This document shows positions 22,254 to 33,800 of a stretch of DNA of 57,353 bases, in pieces. The translations under genes were made by a program, and so were the position numbers. Source of the DNA: Ophioceras dolichostomum (Eukaryota; Ascomycota; Sordariomycetes; Magnaporthales; Ophioceraceae); assembly GCA_003049485.1 (NCBI GenBank), contig PYST01000213.1, forward strand, positions 9,444 through 66,796. The letters are read 5' to 3'. The first letter of the stretch is position 1. Each line of letters opens with the position of its first letter. The notes under the pieces are model-generated. The model was not told the origin of the DNA. It did not search any database and saw only the letters and a list, made by a program, of their open reading frames with translations.

Positions 22254-23651
22254 CTATTGCCTCACCGACCTCACAGCAGCCAGCTGCGGCCGTACCTGTG
22301 GTCTGGTCTGCGGCAGCGGTCTGGCCCGCGGCCCTGTCGTCGCTGTCAATGCCGGTGGCGCCGCCGGCCGGGCCGACGCATCCCCTGCCGATGCGGCCGC
22401 ACTCCCACCCTCTCTCCCCCAGCCCTTCGCCATTTGGCAGTCCGCACACCGATTGAACACAATCCCTCCCTCAAGCACAGTCAACAGCGCATCTGCGATC
22501 CTGCTAAATTCCCTCCCCAATAACTCATGGCGGCAACTGTTGTCCGCCAGCGGCGGCTGCTGCTGTTGCTGCCCACTAACGCCATCGCCACTACTGCTGC
22601 TGTTGCTGAAATAAGTGCCGCTCCTGCAGAAGTACATGACATACTTGCAAGTAGGGCAGCACAATTCGCGTTTCGTGGCGGATGTTTCGCCGCCTGGCGG
22701 GGTGGCCTCGGAGGCGCACCCGGCCCGCCAGGCTGTCCAGCACCTTTGGCCGAACATGTGGCCACATGGGAGCACGACGGCGACTTCCGTCTCCTCTAGA
22801 TCGGACGGACTGTTATTGATCTTCGATGGCGAGACTGGTGCAGCGGCAGATGCCGCAGGGGACTATCGGGGTCGGCTTGCGGTCGTTCCGCCAGTAGGAT
22901 TCGACTGCCCACCTGCGCAGCTCGGGGTAGGAAGTGATCTCCGGCCGAGGCGGGGGCGGCGTCGCCACCGCCGCCGCTGCCTCCTGTTGCGGTAGCGATT
23001 GAGGGACCTGCTGTGCCCACCGACGGTTCAGCTGTTGCATTCGCTCTAACTCCAGACGAATCAGATCGCGATCCTGCGACGTAAGTTGGAGATCGGCCTA
23101 GGGGGGAGGGAGGTTGGGTTCGCGAGTGACTGCCGCAGTCGCACTGGAGGACGACGGGGAGGAAGACGATGACAGGAATGATTGTTCGGGTGAGGGGTGG
23201 TTGGACGCGATGCCCACTTCGGACATGAGGTCGTGCATCCCGCTGGCGGCCGGGTTGTCCTCCAGCCCGGCTGAGGGGGGCGGGACAGAGAGGACGTCAT
23301 CGCCATCGAGGTTGGGGCGCTGGGGGGAGGCAACGGAAGGACGCGGTGGTAACTCTCTCGACGCTCCTGACGGATTGGTGAAAGACGGTGGTGGTTAGAG
23401 TCAAGGAAGACCTCAAGGGCTGCTAGGACCTCCGTCAGGCTGGCGTCGTCGGGGGGCGCGGTGCCAGCTGGGCTCCTCTGAAGGTCGCGGTGCACATGAA
23501 GGCTCTGCTCATGATCCGCGAGACGATCTAAGCGCTCATCGCTGATGCCGGAGCCAGCGGCCTGGGGCCGCAATTCGGCTTCGACCATCCCCATAATCCG
23601 ATTTCGCTGTCGGCGCCACTCAATCCCAAAACTCCAAGCCTCCGAAGGCAT
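22254..23651 (-). pseudogene. RING-finger-like protein gene, frame broken
   Basis: Three frame segments in order make one protein-like sequence. The first starts at 23651 (MPSEAWSFGIEW..), is helical and charged up to an LTEVLAALEVFLD segment, and loses sense near 23330-23400. The middle segment is Ser/Pro-rich and then has a TSQDRDLIRLELERMQQ helix and the first RING cysteines (CGICRC). The last (from about 22840) has ETEVAVVLPCGHMFGQRCW, then CCPTCK and a Gln/Ala/Pro-rich tail to 22254. The middle segment carries an in-frame TAG at 23098-23100 and needs frame changes near 23.35 kb and at about 22826-22838; the outer segments share one frame. RING proteins are usually ubiquitin ligases, but here the residue three after the His is not Cys or His, so the fold is atypical. 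Unseen introns or assembly errors are alternatives to a pseudogene. Confidence 0.5.
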
Positions 23652-24129
23652 CTTGTCTACTCCGGTTTAGGGCCTCAAGCTGAAAGGACGATCCGTGTCG
23701 ATGTGTCCGTTCCAATATGTCTGTGTTTTTCGTCCTCCTTACTCTTGGGTAAGGGGAGCTCGAAGTGTCTGTCTAGCGGTCTCTCGATGGAGTGTTGTTA
23801 CTGTGATGAGGAACGGGAATGCTGTGCAAAAATTTCAGTAGGCATTCGGGACAAGGGGAATGATTAAATAGCATATCACAACAGGTCTGCGAATGAGTGG
23901 CCGGCCCTCCTCCGCCTTTGGTCGAGGCCAGGACACCTTGGTGACTACCCTGGGGCTCAATCGCTTTGTTGCTTTCCACGTTCCCAAAGCTCCTTTGTTC
24001 GGCGCCATTAGGCAGCCAAGCCACCGGCCGAAGAGATCATGGTATTGTTCCGTAACTGTGTACTGAAACAAGAAGAACAAAGAAAAGAACAATGGGGGTG
24101 GAGAGGAATACCCAGCAGGAAAAAGGGCT
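23652..24129. other. Spacer between RING-like gene and AAA ATPase
   Basis: This is the 3' flank of the AAA gene and the 5' flank of the RING-like gene. No coding feature is seen. Confidence 0.5.
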
Positions 24130-25919
24130 TCACCTCGAAGCCATAGATGTCGACGATGCCCTCCTATGCCCCAACGCGACTACCTTCCTACCCTGCTCCT
24201 CCATGCCCTCCCGCAGGATCTTGACCTGCTTCTTGATCTCCACCCACAGGACAAGCTTGTCGAGCTCGCCGTGATCGTCCTCGATATCGCTGCCGTCTAG
24301 CTCGCTGTCGCTGCTGTCACCGTCGCACTGGACGACGAGCGTTCCTCCCGGCCCGACCCGTCGGGGCACCTTGAGGGTAACCCAGTCGTCCCCATCGCCG
24401 AGGCAGTCCTCGTCCGAGCGGCGCGCGATGGCCAGCAGCGCGGCCACGAAGGCCTCTTGCATGTAGGCGAAGCTGAACTTGTCGGTGATGTCGGCGATGG
24501 CGCCGCACAGCGAGTCGGGGAAGTCGATGTCTTTGTTGTCCGCCAGCTTGCGCTGCCAGAACTGGCAGTAGGCTATGCGCTCCTCCGTGTTGGGGTCTGG
24601 GAAGAAGTATTTCCGATCGAAGCGGGATGGGCGTTTCTGATGACACGGGGTAGCTTCTTTGTTAGAAGAAGATTGCATGTTTAAACCCACCAACTACTAC
24701 CCCTAAGCAATGCTTTCTTACCGAGATGCCTGGGTCGAGGCGATCGAGATGGTTGGTGCTCCCGACCATGAAGATGCCGTCGTTGGCCTTCAGTCCGTCC
24801 ACCTCGTTGAGGAAGTAGCTTCGAGCGAAGTCGCTGACGATGGAGTCGAGGTCTTCGAACACGAGGTAGCAGGGCGCTGTCTGTCTGGCCATTTGGAAGA
24901 TGTTCTTAATCGAGTATTCTGGGCCGCCAAACTGAGGTGAGTAGACAGAGAGTGGTTAGCATAGAGTCAGAGACAGGATATGGCGGGGAAACTGCACGGA
25001 GGTATCATAGAAAGCATACCGAGGACAGAGACCGCACGTAGAGCGTTGGGATCGGGTCCTTGAGGTTGTACAGCATGTTCATCGTGGCTTTAATGGAAAT
25101 TGTTTTGCCTGAAGAGAGGGGGAAACGGATTCGCAAGTCAGTCTTGTGTCTTAAGGGCAGAGAAATAGGGATACCACGGAGGGGCAAAAGTAAAGTACAA
25201 CCATTTCCAGGAGGACCATAGTAGATCAAGCCACGCTTCCACGGCACCTGAAGCTTCTGGTACGTGCCCCGCGACTCGAAGAAGCTGATGTGGTCGTCAA
25301 TGATAGCCTTCTTCATTGTAGGGTCGAGGATGACGTTGTCCCAAGAGGCGTGCCGCACGCTCGCGAACAGTTCGGCGCTCTTCTGCCAGTACCCGCCGTC
25401 GAACACCCAGATCTCGTCACGCACCTGGTTGCTCCAGTATCCGGCGGCCAGGATCAGCTGGTCGACCTTGGGCCGGTCGGGAGGCGACGCGAGGACGTAG
25501 TAGTTCTTGATGGGTGGGTAGGGCCCGGTCCCGTCGCGGCCGTCGGCGAGGTAGACGATGAACTCTGTGCCGCGCCAGCTGTACGCGAACTTGCCGAAGA
25601 GCAGCAGCTCGCCGACCCCGCCGCGGCTGCCGTCGATGCGTCGCGAGGGGGGCAGATAGATCTCCCACGAGTGAGAGGACGGAAGCGTGTTGTCGCCCGA
25701 GTCGTCGAGCTTTGTTAGCGTGGCGTTCCCGGCGAGTGCGTAGGGGATCAGGTCGCATGTCGACGAGGGCACGATGACGAGCTCGAGCGCGGGGTATTGC
25801 TCCGCCAGTGCGCGGGAGAGTACGGTGTCCGTCGCTACGCGCTGAGCGCTCGAGTGGTCGAAAAAGGCCTTGGCCGTGATATCGGCTTGACGTTGCTGCT
25901 GCTGCTGCTGTTGGGCCAT
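24130..25919 (-). CDS. BCS1-like AAA ATPase
   Basis: Four exons (25919-25202, 25108-25020, 24931-24722, 24636-24130) join in frame to 507 residues. The ATG context is strong (ACCATGG). After a Gln run at residues 3-9 comes a roughly 200-residue N-terminal region. Walker A GPPGNGKT is at 235-242 and is split by the first intron (GGN^GKT). Walker B LVFEDLD is at 292-298, and a GSTNHLDRLDPGIS sensor region with the PSRFDRKYFF arginine-finger segment spans 326-348, followed by a helical lid and an acidic C-terminus. The core matches the BCS1-like branch of AAA proteins. Mitochondrial Bcs1 is a membrane-anchored chaperone for complex III, but this protein lacks an obvious N-terminal membrane anchor, so a fungal-specific paralog of unknown substrate is more likely. 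Donor 1 (GTTGTA) is weak, yet it restores the P-loop exactly. Confidence 0.85.
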
Positions 25920-27208
25920 GGTTGCGGTTGTGGTTGAGGGCGGTGACAGGCAACCGTCGCGTGGTTCGAGAGATGGAGCTGCCCGAAGTCGAGCTCAGGT
26001 ATGCCGCAGAAACAATCGACGCTTAATCTCGTCAAGTCGTCTTGTTAGCGATGGAATTGGTGCTGGAGAAGGTGACAAAGATACTAAGAAACAGAGCTTA
26101 CAAGTCTATGTTGCACCAGTTCGTATTGACTGGATTCTGCCGTTGGCAGACCTCATGCAAAGGCCATTTGTTGACGTGAGATGGATGGTTTGAGGCAGAC
26201 CGATCTGCAAAACAGCTGGTCCTGGTCAGCACAGCCCCGCTCAGCAGAGGAGTGGGCGACATGGAGCTTTCCCCCATGCTTGACGCCCCGATTTGGCGGG
26301 GTAGCCCCTCAAATGTTGACCAACCCCTGAATAGGAACGCTAGGACGACAGCGTCAGTGTTCAGTTCTGACCATCCACACTCGGTACTGAATCGAGGTAA
26401 CGCAGCACGGGAGCTATCAAGAGACTCACCAATGAGTGGCTTTAGGAAAAAGAAGAAGGAAACACGAAGCCGAGAAATACGGGCCTTATGGAGGAGAAGA
26501 TCAATAAGATCATCCGTCTGACCAGACATTGCGGCGGCTAGGTCGGCATTGAGCCCTTGTCCGGCTAGTACGGGGAGCGCCACCGACGCCGTGTTTTACG
26601 ATGCCCCCCAAAACTGACAACGGCGGGATACTGACGATTAATATGAAATACAGCATCATTCCACGGAACGCAATTCTAACTTCGTGCAAGGACATTGATC
26701 GGATACAGTTCAAAGGCGGGTGCACCTGGTGTTCTGGGGGATGAATCCAAGGTCGGCGAGCTTGTCGCTGACTGAGCGAAGCTCGCCGAACAGTCAGTTA
26801 GTCACCGCTGCATTCGGCACACGACATGACCTACCACACACTGACTGTTCGTGGAATCGCCGTGGCGACTCCTACTTCATACGGTGAGAACGGTGCCTTA
26901 AGACTCTCGCTTCCTATTTGAAGATAAGTGGGAAATGTGTCAGAGTGGCAGGTCAACTGATGATTTGCACACTGGCGGAGGGGCCGTCAAGAGCACTGGA
27001 GAGTGAAGGTATTGAGACGAAGAGAAATGGGAGAGTACCCCCAATGATGGGAGAAGTTATGGGGACTCTGGACGTGTCTATCTGTCTATCGCCTCCCTCC
27101 TCCTCCTCCTCCTTATGGTGTCTCGTGCCGGCTTCCTCTCTCAAAACATGATCCTTGGTCAGTCCGTTGATTCCGCTTTTGGCCCCCTCCATTTGCGTGT
27201 TCGTCTCT
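25920..27208. other. Spacer with one unresolved minus-strand frame
   Basis: A frame from 26583 encodes a plausible N-terminal piece (LPVLAGQGLNADLAAAMSG.., then a short hydrophobic FFFFL stretch) followed at once by a good donor (GTGAGT, near 26432) and an acceptor TATTCAG about 110 bp on. The joined product ends soon after and matches nothing I know. It might be a leader exon of the AAA gene or noncoding. I give it no gene call. Confidence 0.3.
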
Positions 27209-28126
27209 CTACTCCTCAATGTCGAGCTCCGGATAGTACTGGAAGATGCCCTTGGAGAACTTCTGCCTCCGCTCACTGGCCAGGTAAGCCTTGATGTTCG
27301 GCCGCTCCTTGACAGCTTCGTGCAAGGCAAAGACCTTGGCGTACTTGCCCGATGCCTCGGCCTTGGCCATGGCCTTGGGGAACTGGTACTTGAGACCTTC
27401 GATGCCCTGTTTTAGTTTCGAATGATGCGTCAGTCAGTCAGTCGGTCGGTCAAATTGCTTCAGTCATTCGGACGAATTCCGAAGTCGCCAGCCATGCGAA
27501 TGCAGGTTCGGCGAGTCAGCGAGAGGGAAGAGACTCACCTGGAAAAGCACCAGATCCGCATACGAAAGCTTCCCCCCGTAAAGCCAAGGCCCATCGCCAC
27601 TAGCCGGCGACGAGATCACTCGCTCGAAATACCCCAAGAACTTCGGCAGGCGCTCCAAGACGTAAAGCTTCGTCAAGCGCGCCGCCTCCTCCTTCTGCGC
27701 CTCGTACCCCATGAACGGCGAGATCGGGTTGTGGCTCGCCAGCACCTCGTCGCCGAACGCGTTTAGCGCCGTCATGGCCAGCGCGTTGACGTGGAACTTC
27801 GCCACAGTTTCTTCCCCAGCTTTGGGTGGCGCCAGCGCGTCGCCGAACACCTCGCTGAGATACAGCAGGATATTGGCCGTCTGGCTGACGACCACGTCGC
27901 CGTGGCGCAAGGCAGGCGAGGCAAAGGCGGGCGGATTCCCGAAGGAGTCGCCCACGTTGTCGGGACTGGCCAGGGCGACGACTTCTTTCACGCCGTCGGG
28001 CTGGAAGGCCGTGTCGGTGTAAGTGACGCCGGCTTCGGCGAGCGCGAGGCGGACGAACTCGCCGCGGCCGGGGACGCCGGGCCAGTAGATGAGGTGGAAG
28101 GTGGAGGAGGACTTGGAGGCAGACAT
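27209..28126 (-). CDS. Glutathione S-transferase
   Basis: Exon 1 is 28126-27539 and exon 2 is 27406-27209; the 132-bp intron (GTGAGT..ACAG) falls between codons and the product is 261 residues. Residues 8-95 form a thioredoxin-like N-terminal domain (FHLIYWPGVPGRGEFVRLALAEAG), with the glutathione-contacting segment VVSQTANILLYLSE at about 79-92. The C-terminal helical domain includes GPWLYGGKLSYADLVLFQ, the GST C-domain pattern with its conserved Asp. Residues 240-261 are basic then acidic (RRQKFSKGIFQYYPELDIEE). The family conjugates glutathione to electrophiles or acts as a peroxidase in the cytosol; the fungal subclass cannot be fixed by eye. Length is typical or slightly long. Confidence 0.9.
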
Positions 28127-29336
28127 TGTTGATGAGGGGGTGAAGTCGATAAGTTTGTGGTTTTGTCAGTTGATTGAGGTGGTAGGAGCCTGTTCCGGGC
28201 TACAAGAGGTAGGTCGATGGCAGTAGACGATGATGTCCAAGTTCTACGAGAAGAAGGGAGATGGTAGCCGTCGTGCTTCTTAAGTACTTTTTCTGGGACG
28301 TATGCAGCCCACGCCATCGCCCCTCCGTCCAAGTGAAAGAATGCGCTTCTTCGCGTCTCAATGAAGCATATTTCGGCGAGCTATTATTCACCAACCGAGC
28401 CATCAATGTGGTTTGAATGGCGGTTTGAGGAGCGATTGTTGTATGCTGTGGACCTTCGGGGACTCGATGCAACAGGCGGGACGTTACCGCCCTCCCGCCA
28501 GCGGTACACGAGCTCTGCGTTTCTTCCAATCCCCAGCCAAAAGCTGGTGGGATTTGATCTTAGTATCGTACGCCAGGAAGACATGCGCGTGTCGGTGTTT
28601 GGTTGGAGGCACGGGAGGGATCGAGGAGAATCGTTCATCCTAGCTAAGTGTACGTGTGCTATGTAAGCTGTATGGAGGATTGAAGCGATATCGACAGAGG
28701 TCTGGCTGACAAAGGGCTTGCAAATGGCTATAGGAGAAGCTCGCGGTTGTGCGTGATCTCGCGAAAAGAAAATGCCGAAGGCATTAGGTAAGTGATGTAT
28801 AGATGTGCAAGGCAAAGCGAGCCGAATGGAGTAAGACCACTAATTTACAGGAAGAGAATCTGTGTCATCAATCATCAGAATCGCCAGCCGACCTATTCGG
28901 GAACCATACCGCGACCGCCAAGATAAAAGATTCCAAAACTCTTCAAAGACCGAACGAGGACATATCCAGACCGATTCCCTTCCAGTGACACAAAATGTCG
29001 AAGGGCGCGCGCCCTACGGACTATGTCAAAGAGAAACACATACACAGAGCGTGGGAATCTTGAGTACAGGGGGTAATACGACATGGACAAGAGTAGCATC
29101 TGTGTGCTATGTGCAACCAACCGGGAGAAGAGAAGAAAGAAAGGAAGGGGGGGGGGGGGGGGGGGGGGGGGGGAAAAAAAAAAAAAAAAAAAAAAANGGG
29201 GGGAAGAGAGGGAAAGTAAGACAAAGGACGAGAAATACGAGCCAAAAAAGACAGACACCGGGCAAATGAGCCGTGCACGTAGCAAGCAAGCAACCCAACA
29301 AGCCACAGAACAACCCAGGTAGTCTAGGTACCTAGT
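28127..29336. other. Intergenic with poly-G/poly-A tract and an N
   Basis: No gene is supported. At 29147-29203 the plus strand reads G27, A23, one N (29197), then G6, inside a purine-rich stretch; the true length is doubtful. A CTAGGTACCTAG palindrome lies at 29323-29334, immediately next to the stop codon of the App1-like gene. Confidence 0.6.
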
Positions 29337-30874
29337 TTACGCCTCTTCCACCATCTCCTCCGAGAGCAAAACCAGGTCTTCGACGAGCCCGCGGCACTCG
29401 GCCGGGTCCTCGAACACATACCACGCCTCGCGCGGCACGTTCTCGAACGCCCTCTCGAACCGCTCGGGCTCGTTCTTGGCCTCGATGCCGATGGCGGCGA
29501 TGTCGGTCACCTTGCGGATGAGGATCAGCTTGATCCAGCCCGGGAAGGCTCGGTATCTGTTATTTGTCACAGAAATCCTGTTAGTTGGGCTGGTCTAACG
29601 ACGATGCCTGGTTGGTGGTTCAAGTTTTAGAGGGAGTGAAAGTAGAATAGGGAAAAAACTTACACATCGCCATACGCCTCCGGGTCGCTCTGCGTCGAGT
29701 CCCCAATGAGGATCATCCTCCTCCTCGGCAGCCAGTCGTGGATCTTGCGCAGCCTGCCCTCCTTGTACTCCTCCGTGCCGAGCGTCAGGTTCTCCAGCAG
29801 GCCCGCGACGCTGAGCAGGCTCGCGTCGCGCAGCACCAGCTGGCCGTGGGGGTAATGCCTGTCGCGGAACTCGCGCAGGAACGGGTACAGGTTGTACGGG
29901 GAAGCGGATAGGTAGAAGAAGGGGCTTGCGGGCGTTAGCCGGTCCTGTAGCCACGCGTACAGCTCAGGCATCCCGGGCACGGGCCGCGGCTCGTCGAGGA
30001 ATGTGCTCCTCAGGATCCCGATCGGGTCGCCCGTCTGCGTGACCTTGATCGTGTCGTCGATGTCGGACACGACCGCCCAGCCCTCGGGCTCCGCGAACAG
30101 TGTCTTCATCGACAGCAGGCCGTCCGCGCCCTGCGGCACCTGCGCGACCGTGCTGACGACCGTGCCCTCGGGCGCGTCTGGCAGGTGGCGCAGGTCGCTG
30201 CTGATGCCGTTGCGCCCGCCGGGGCCGAGGTGGATGATCAGCCTGCCGCGGTGGCGCGTGACGACCTCTCGGCCGGGGAGGACGTCCTGCAGGAAGGGGA
30301 TCAGCCGCTTCTCGATGACCTCGAGGCCCGCGTCCGTCTCCTCCAGCCCGATCGTGCGCGCCACGGCCTGCACGGCGTCGATGACGGTGCACGTCGGCTT
30401 CTGGTCGAACACGGCGGCCACGAACTCGGCGCGCCACCGCCCTCCGTCACGCTCGCTGCGGAAGGCGACGTTGTCCAGCAGCCACACCTGGTCCTCGCCC
30501 GTGATCGGCCGCGGGCGCGGGTTGCGCGTGCCCAGGTACGAGAGCAGGTCCGTCAGCTTCGAGGCCGCGGCCGCGCGGGACGAGAGCGGGTGCAGCAGCT
30601 TGAAGGATGTTTGGGGGGAGACTTGGGGTAGGCCCGACTCGGCCTTGTGGAACCCGCGCTCCTGGCGCGTCTTGCGCTGCATCTCGAGGGTCGCGGCGCG
30701 GCGGGGGTCGATGGGTTCGGCAGTGGATCCGTGGCCGGAGGATGTTGCGTGGGTGGGTTCTCTGCGTCGATGAGTCCCGCTTCGTCGTCGCCTTTCGTCT
30801 GGAACGCCGTCGTCGTCGTATTCGTCGTGCTTGCGGTCGCGGTCGTGGTGGTGATAATGTTCGTGAGAAGCCAT
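29337..30874 (-). CDS. App1-like phosphatidate phosphatase
   Basis: Exon 1 is 30874-29664 and exon 2 is 29556-29337; the 107-bp intron (GTAAGT..ACAG) gives 476 residues. The N-terminus is His/Arg/Asp-rich and disordered. The catalytic haloacid-dehalogenase-type motif DIDDT is at 271-275 (DxDxT), YLSASPYNLYPFL is at 321-333 and GDSTQSDPEAY is at 391-401. All three are diagnostic of the App1 domain, in which the first Asp is the nucleophile. In yeast App1 is a Mg-dependent phosphatidate phosphatase of cortical actin patches that makes diacylglycerol during endocytosis. This protein is somewhat shorter than yeast App1 and lacks a long Pro-rich tail. The BAR protein at 37.0 kb also belongs to endocytosis biology, but the two are 6 kb apart and divergent, so co-regulation is only a guess. 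Confidence 0.9.
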
Positions 30875-33800
30875 CGTGGGAAAAGGGGCCGCAGGTGACT
30901 GCGTGTCGCGAGTTTTCAGGCCTCAAGAGTATTTATAGGGGGAAAGCGGCTGGTGCCTGGAGACAGATCGAAGACAATAGTGGCGGTGGTCGCGAGGACA
31001 GACTCTCTCACAAACACGCAGGTCTCTCCTGCAAGGCACGTTTGTGGTCGTTTTGGTCGGTGACCGATGGCTGGGAGGTCAGCTGGTTCCTCGGATGGCT
31101 AGTGAGAGTATTCGGCTTCAGAAGCTGTGTGGTTCGGGTTCGCGATGACTCGACGAGAGGGGTCGGGGTGATCCTGTCACCGGCGGAGGGGATGTTGGGG
31201 GAGGGCGAAACTAAGTACATGCACAGATTCGAGAAACAGGAGGTGGGTGTGCGGCGTCAAGCAGTCTAGGCACAGAGCCCCGCTGGTGTTTTGCTGTTGG
31301 TTCCCCATGATGTAGGGAGGGAGGCAATGAGGCCGGTAGCCAGTTAGGCAGCCTGCAATGTGGATTTCGCCTGCCCCCGTCTCGGTGCGTTGTAGTGGTT
31401 GTGGACTGTCTCGGCGGCCATCCCTTTTCATGGCTGTGCGTGCAGCTGCGAGGCCTCGAAGACATTTCATCGAATCGGGGCATTACGTCGGTCGGTGTGC
31501 GGCGGGCACGATTTGGGACACTCCTCAACTGGGAAACTGGGACTGTGAAGGCCAAGAGTACCGCAGAGGTCATGCCCACAGATCCTGTGGCTTGCGTGTG
31601 CCTTCGATCTCGGACCAAGCAGGTTTCCCTCTTTCTTATCTGCTAACAACGAGATCGTCATGCCAATACTGTGCAAAACGGGCATTAATCATTCTGGTAT
31701 TCTTTTCTTTTCCAGATGGCTCAGCGACGCTGCTGACATGACTTTTTAGATCAGGCGCAATGCGGGGTAGGCAACATTGCATCAACGCTCATGTTTGCGA
31801 AAAGACAACTTCATCAATCTTCTGTTCCTGCCTTACAGTCGACAGCGGCAGGCTATGGCCGATTACGATGATCGACGCAACTAGGTACAAGGTATCTTTC
31901 GATGTGCCAAGAATACTTTCCGCACGCTCAGCTGCCGACGCCTCATGTCGTCATGGGACATCGCAAAGAGTGCCTCAATGCGCAGCGTGATGGATGGAGG
32001 GGTGGCCAGCCCTGGGCAGGTGGCGGTCTGCGGGGTAGTCATACCGCTTGGCGTCGCGGAACGGGAAGCATCGTCCAAATGCCCCACGTCGTTGCGTTCT
32101 TCGTCGTGTCTCTCCACACAAAGCTGGCCAAGCTCTGGAAGTCGTAACGTGATGCTGTTGCTGATCTGACGGTAGGAGATCAAAAGCTCAAGACCTCCAG
32201 CGGCCACCGCTGTATATGCAGCTCGAATTAAGCTATCAGCGAGCGAGAACCTTGATTGTTCTAGCAAACTGAACAGAGGACTTCTCGCCCAGTCTAGTGC
32301 TATTATTCTGCAGGTCAGCCTCCCGGGCAGCTGGAACCCCTTTGGTCGTGAGAGACTGCACGCCGTCTGCTCGCCGGAGGGAAAGCTGCACGCATTCTTC
32401 GCTGAAGCTATTCTACGCATTATCATACCGACCCGAAGAGAGTGCAACTCTGAGCTGCACCAACAACCACAGCGCGGCGACCCTTGTGACGCTTGCATAC
32501 CCTTTTTGCTTTTGTCAAGAGCTCAGTCAAGTCACCATCACACCACTGGGCCGCGGCATTGCCCGGAGCGGGGATGAAAACCTCGTAGGGATAGGAGGGC
32601 CGCCTCCATGCCCGCCCGGCCCGGCCCTCCCCTTCCCTTTGAGCGAGGTTACAAGTTAGAAACACTCAACGGGGATGGTCCCGGCCCGGCTGGGGCAGCC
32701 CCGACCCGGGAGCGCCGTATCCATGACGAGCCGCGAAGCAACCCTAAACTCACGCTCCAGTTCCTTCTGATCGACGGCCTCGGCCTGGCCTCTCCCTCCC
32801 TAAGCTTGTTTGACTAGTGCGAACGGGATGATGATAAGAGTGTACGGTCGGTCCAGGCTTGTGGGCCAAGCCTGATTGTCAAGAATGTACGGAAATTGCA
32901 ACCAGGAGGAGGCCTCACGGCACGTCGAGGACTGCGAGCAACGGTCCTCCTCACCATGAAAAGGGACAACTAGAGACGGATGGACTGCAAACTTAAGCGC
33001 TGATTTCTCTTGCATGTAGAGGGACTGTGCACACTTGTGTAGTCTCCGATTAAGGGTGTGAACCGTAGCGGCTTCGCTCCGTTTGGACGGGCAATCCGGC
33101 CGCGAGTAGGAGGTCGACGTCAACTCCGCCGGACTTTTGATGACCAGATCTGGATCCACTCGATTCAGCCGGAGGGTCGCCCGGTCTATACTTTTTATAC
33201 CGACCGGCGGCGAATCCTACCGGTCGCGGAGATTTGCGAGTGGGGAGTCAGGTGCTGGCGGAGCAGGACCATCACAACCATGATGGTCGGGCCTCTTCTT
33301 GTTGATGCCCAAAGAGACACAAGAGTCATCCATGTAATACAGATCCAGATATCATCAGAGAGTCTTCGCTTCATGGGATGACAAGCCTCCGAGCTCCGCG
33401 CGCCAGCCTGAGCTTGGTTGGTAACTTGCTGCCGAGCAAGAAAAAGACAACAAGCATCGCAAAGCACCTCGAATCAGAGCCAGACAAGCTTAGGCTTGTT
33501 GGGCTCATCAGACCAGAACTCGTATCAGACCACAAGGATTACCGGGTTCGGTGGTAACGTGGTTTGATGACGACGATAACCAAGTGCGTGTCATACTGTG
33601 CGCTAGAGGGAGCCGGGCATGAAAAGAGATGGGAGTCAAAGGGGAATAGAAAGACACAAACGAGACGACAAGCAAGGTTGCTTTGCTGCAAATTTTTGTT
33701 GGGAAGAATCGTTCATATCGGATGGGATTTTCCCTTGTTCTTTCTGGGCATAAGTATCCAAACGAACGACTCGTCGCTATTCTCGTCCGTTCCGGGCTCC

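Noticed and set aside
30003..30773. 256-codon plus-strand frame opposite the App1-like gene
   Set aside because: Antisense shadow; the App1 catalytic motifs lie on the minus strand.
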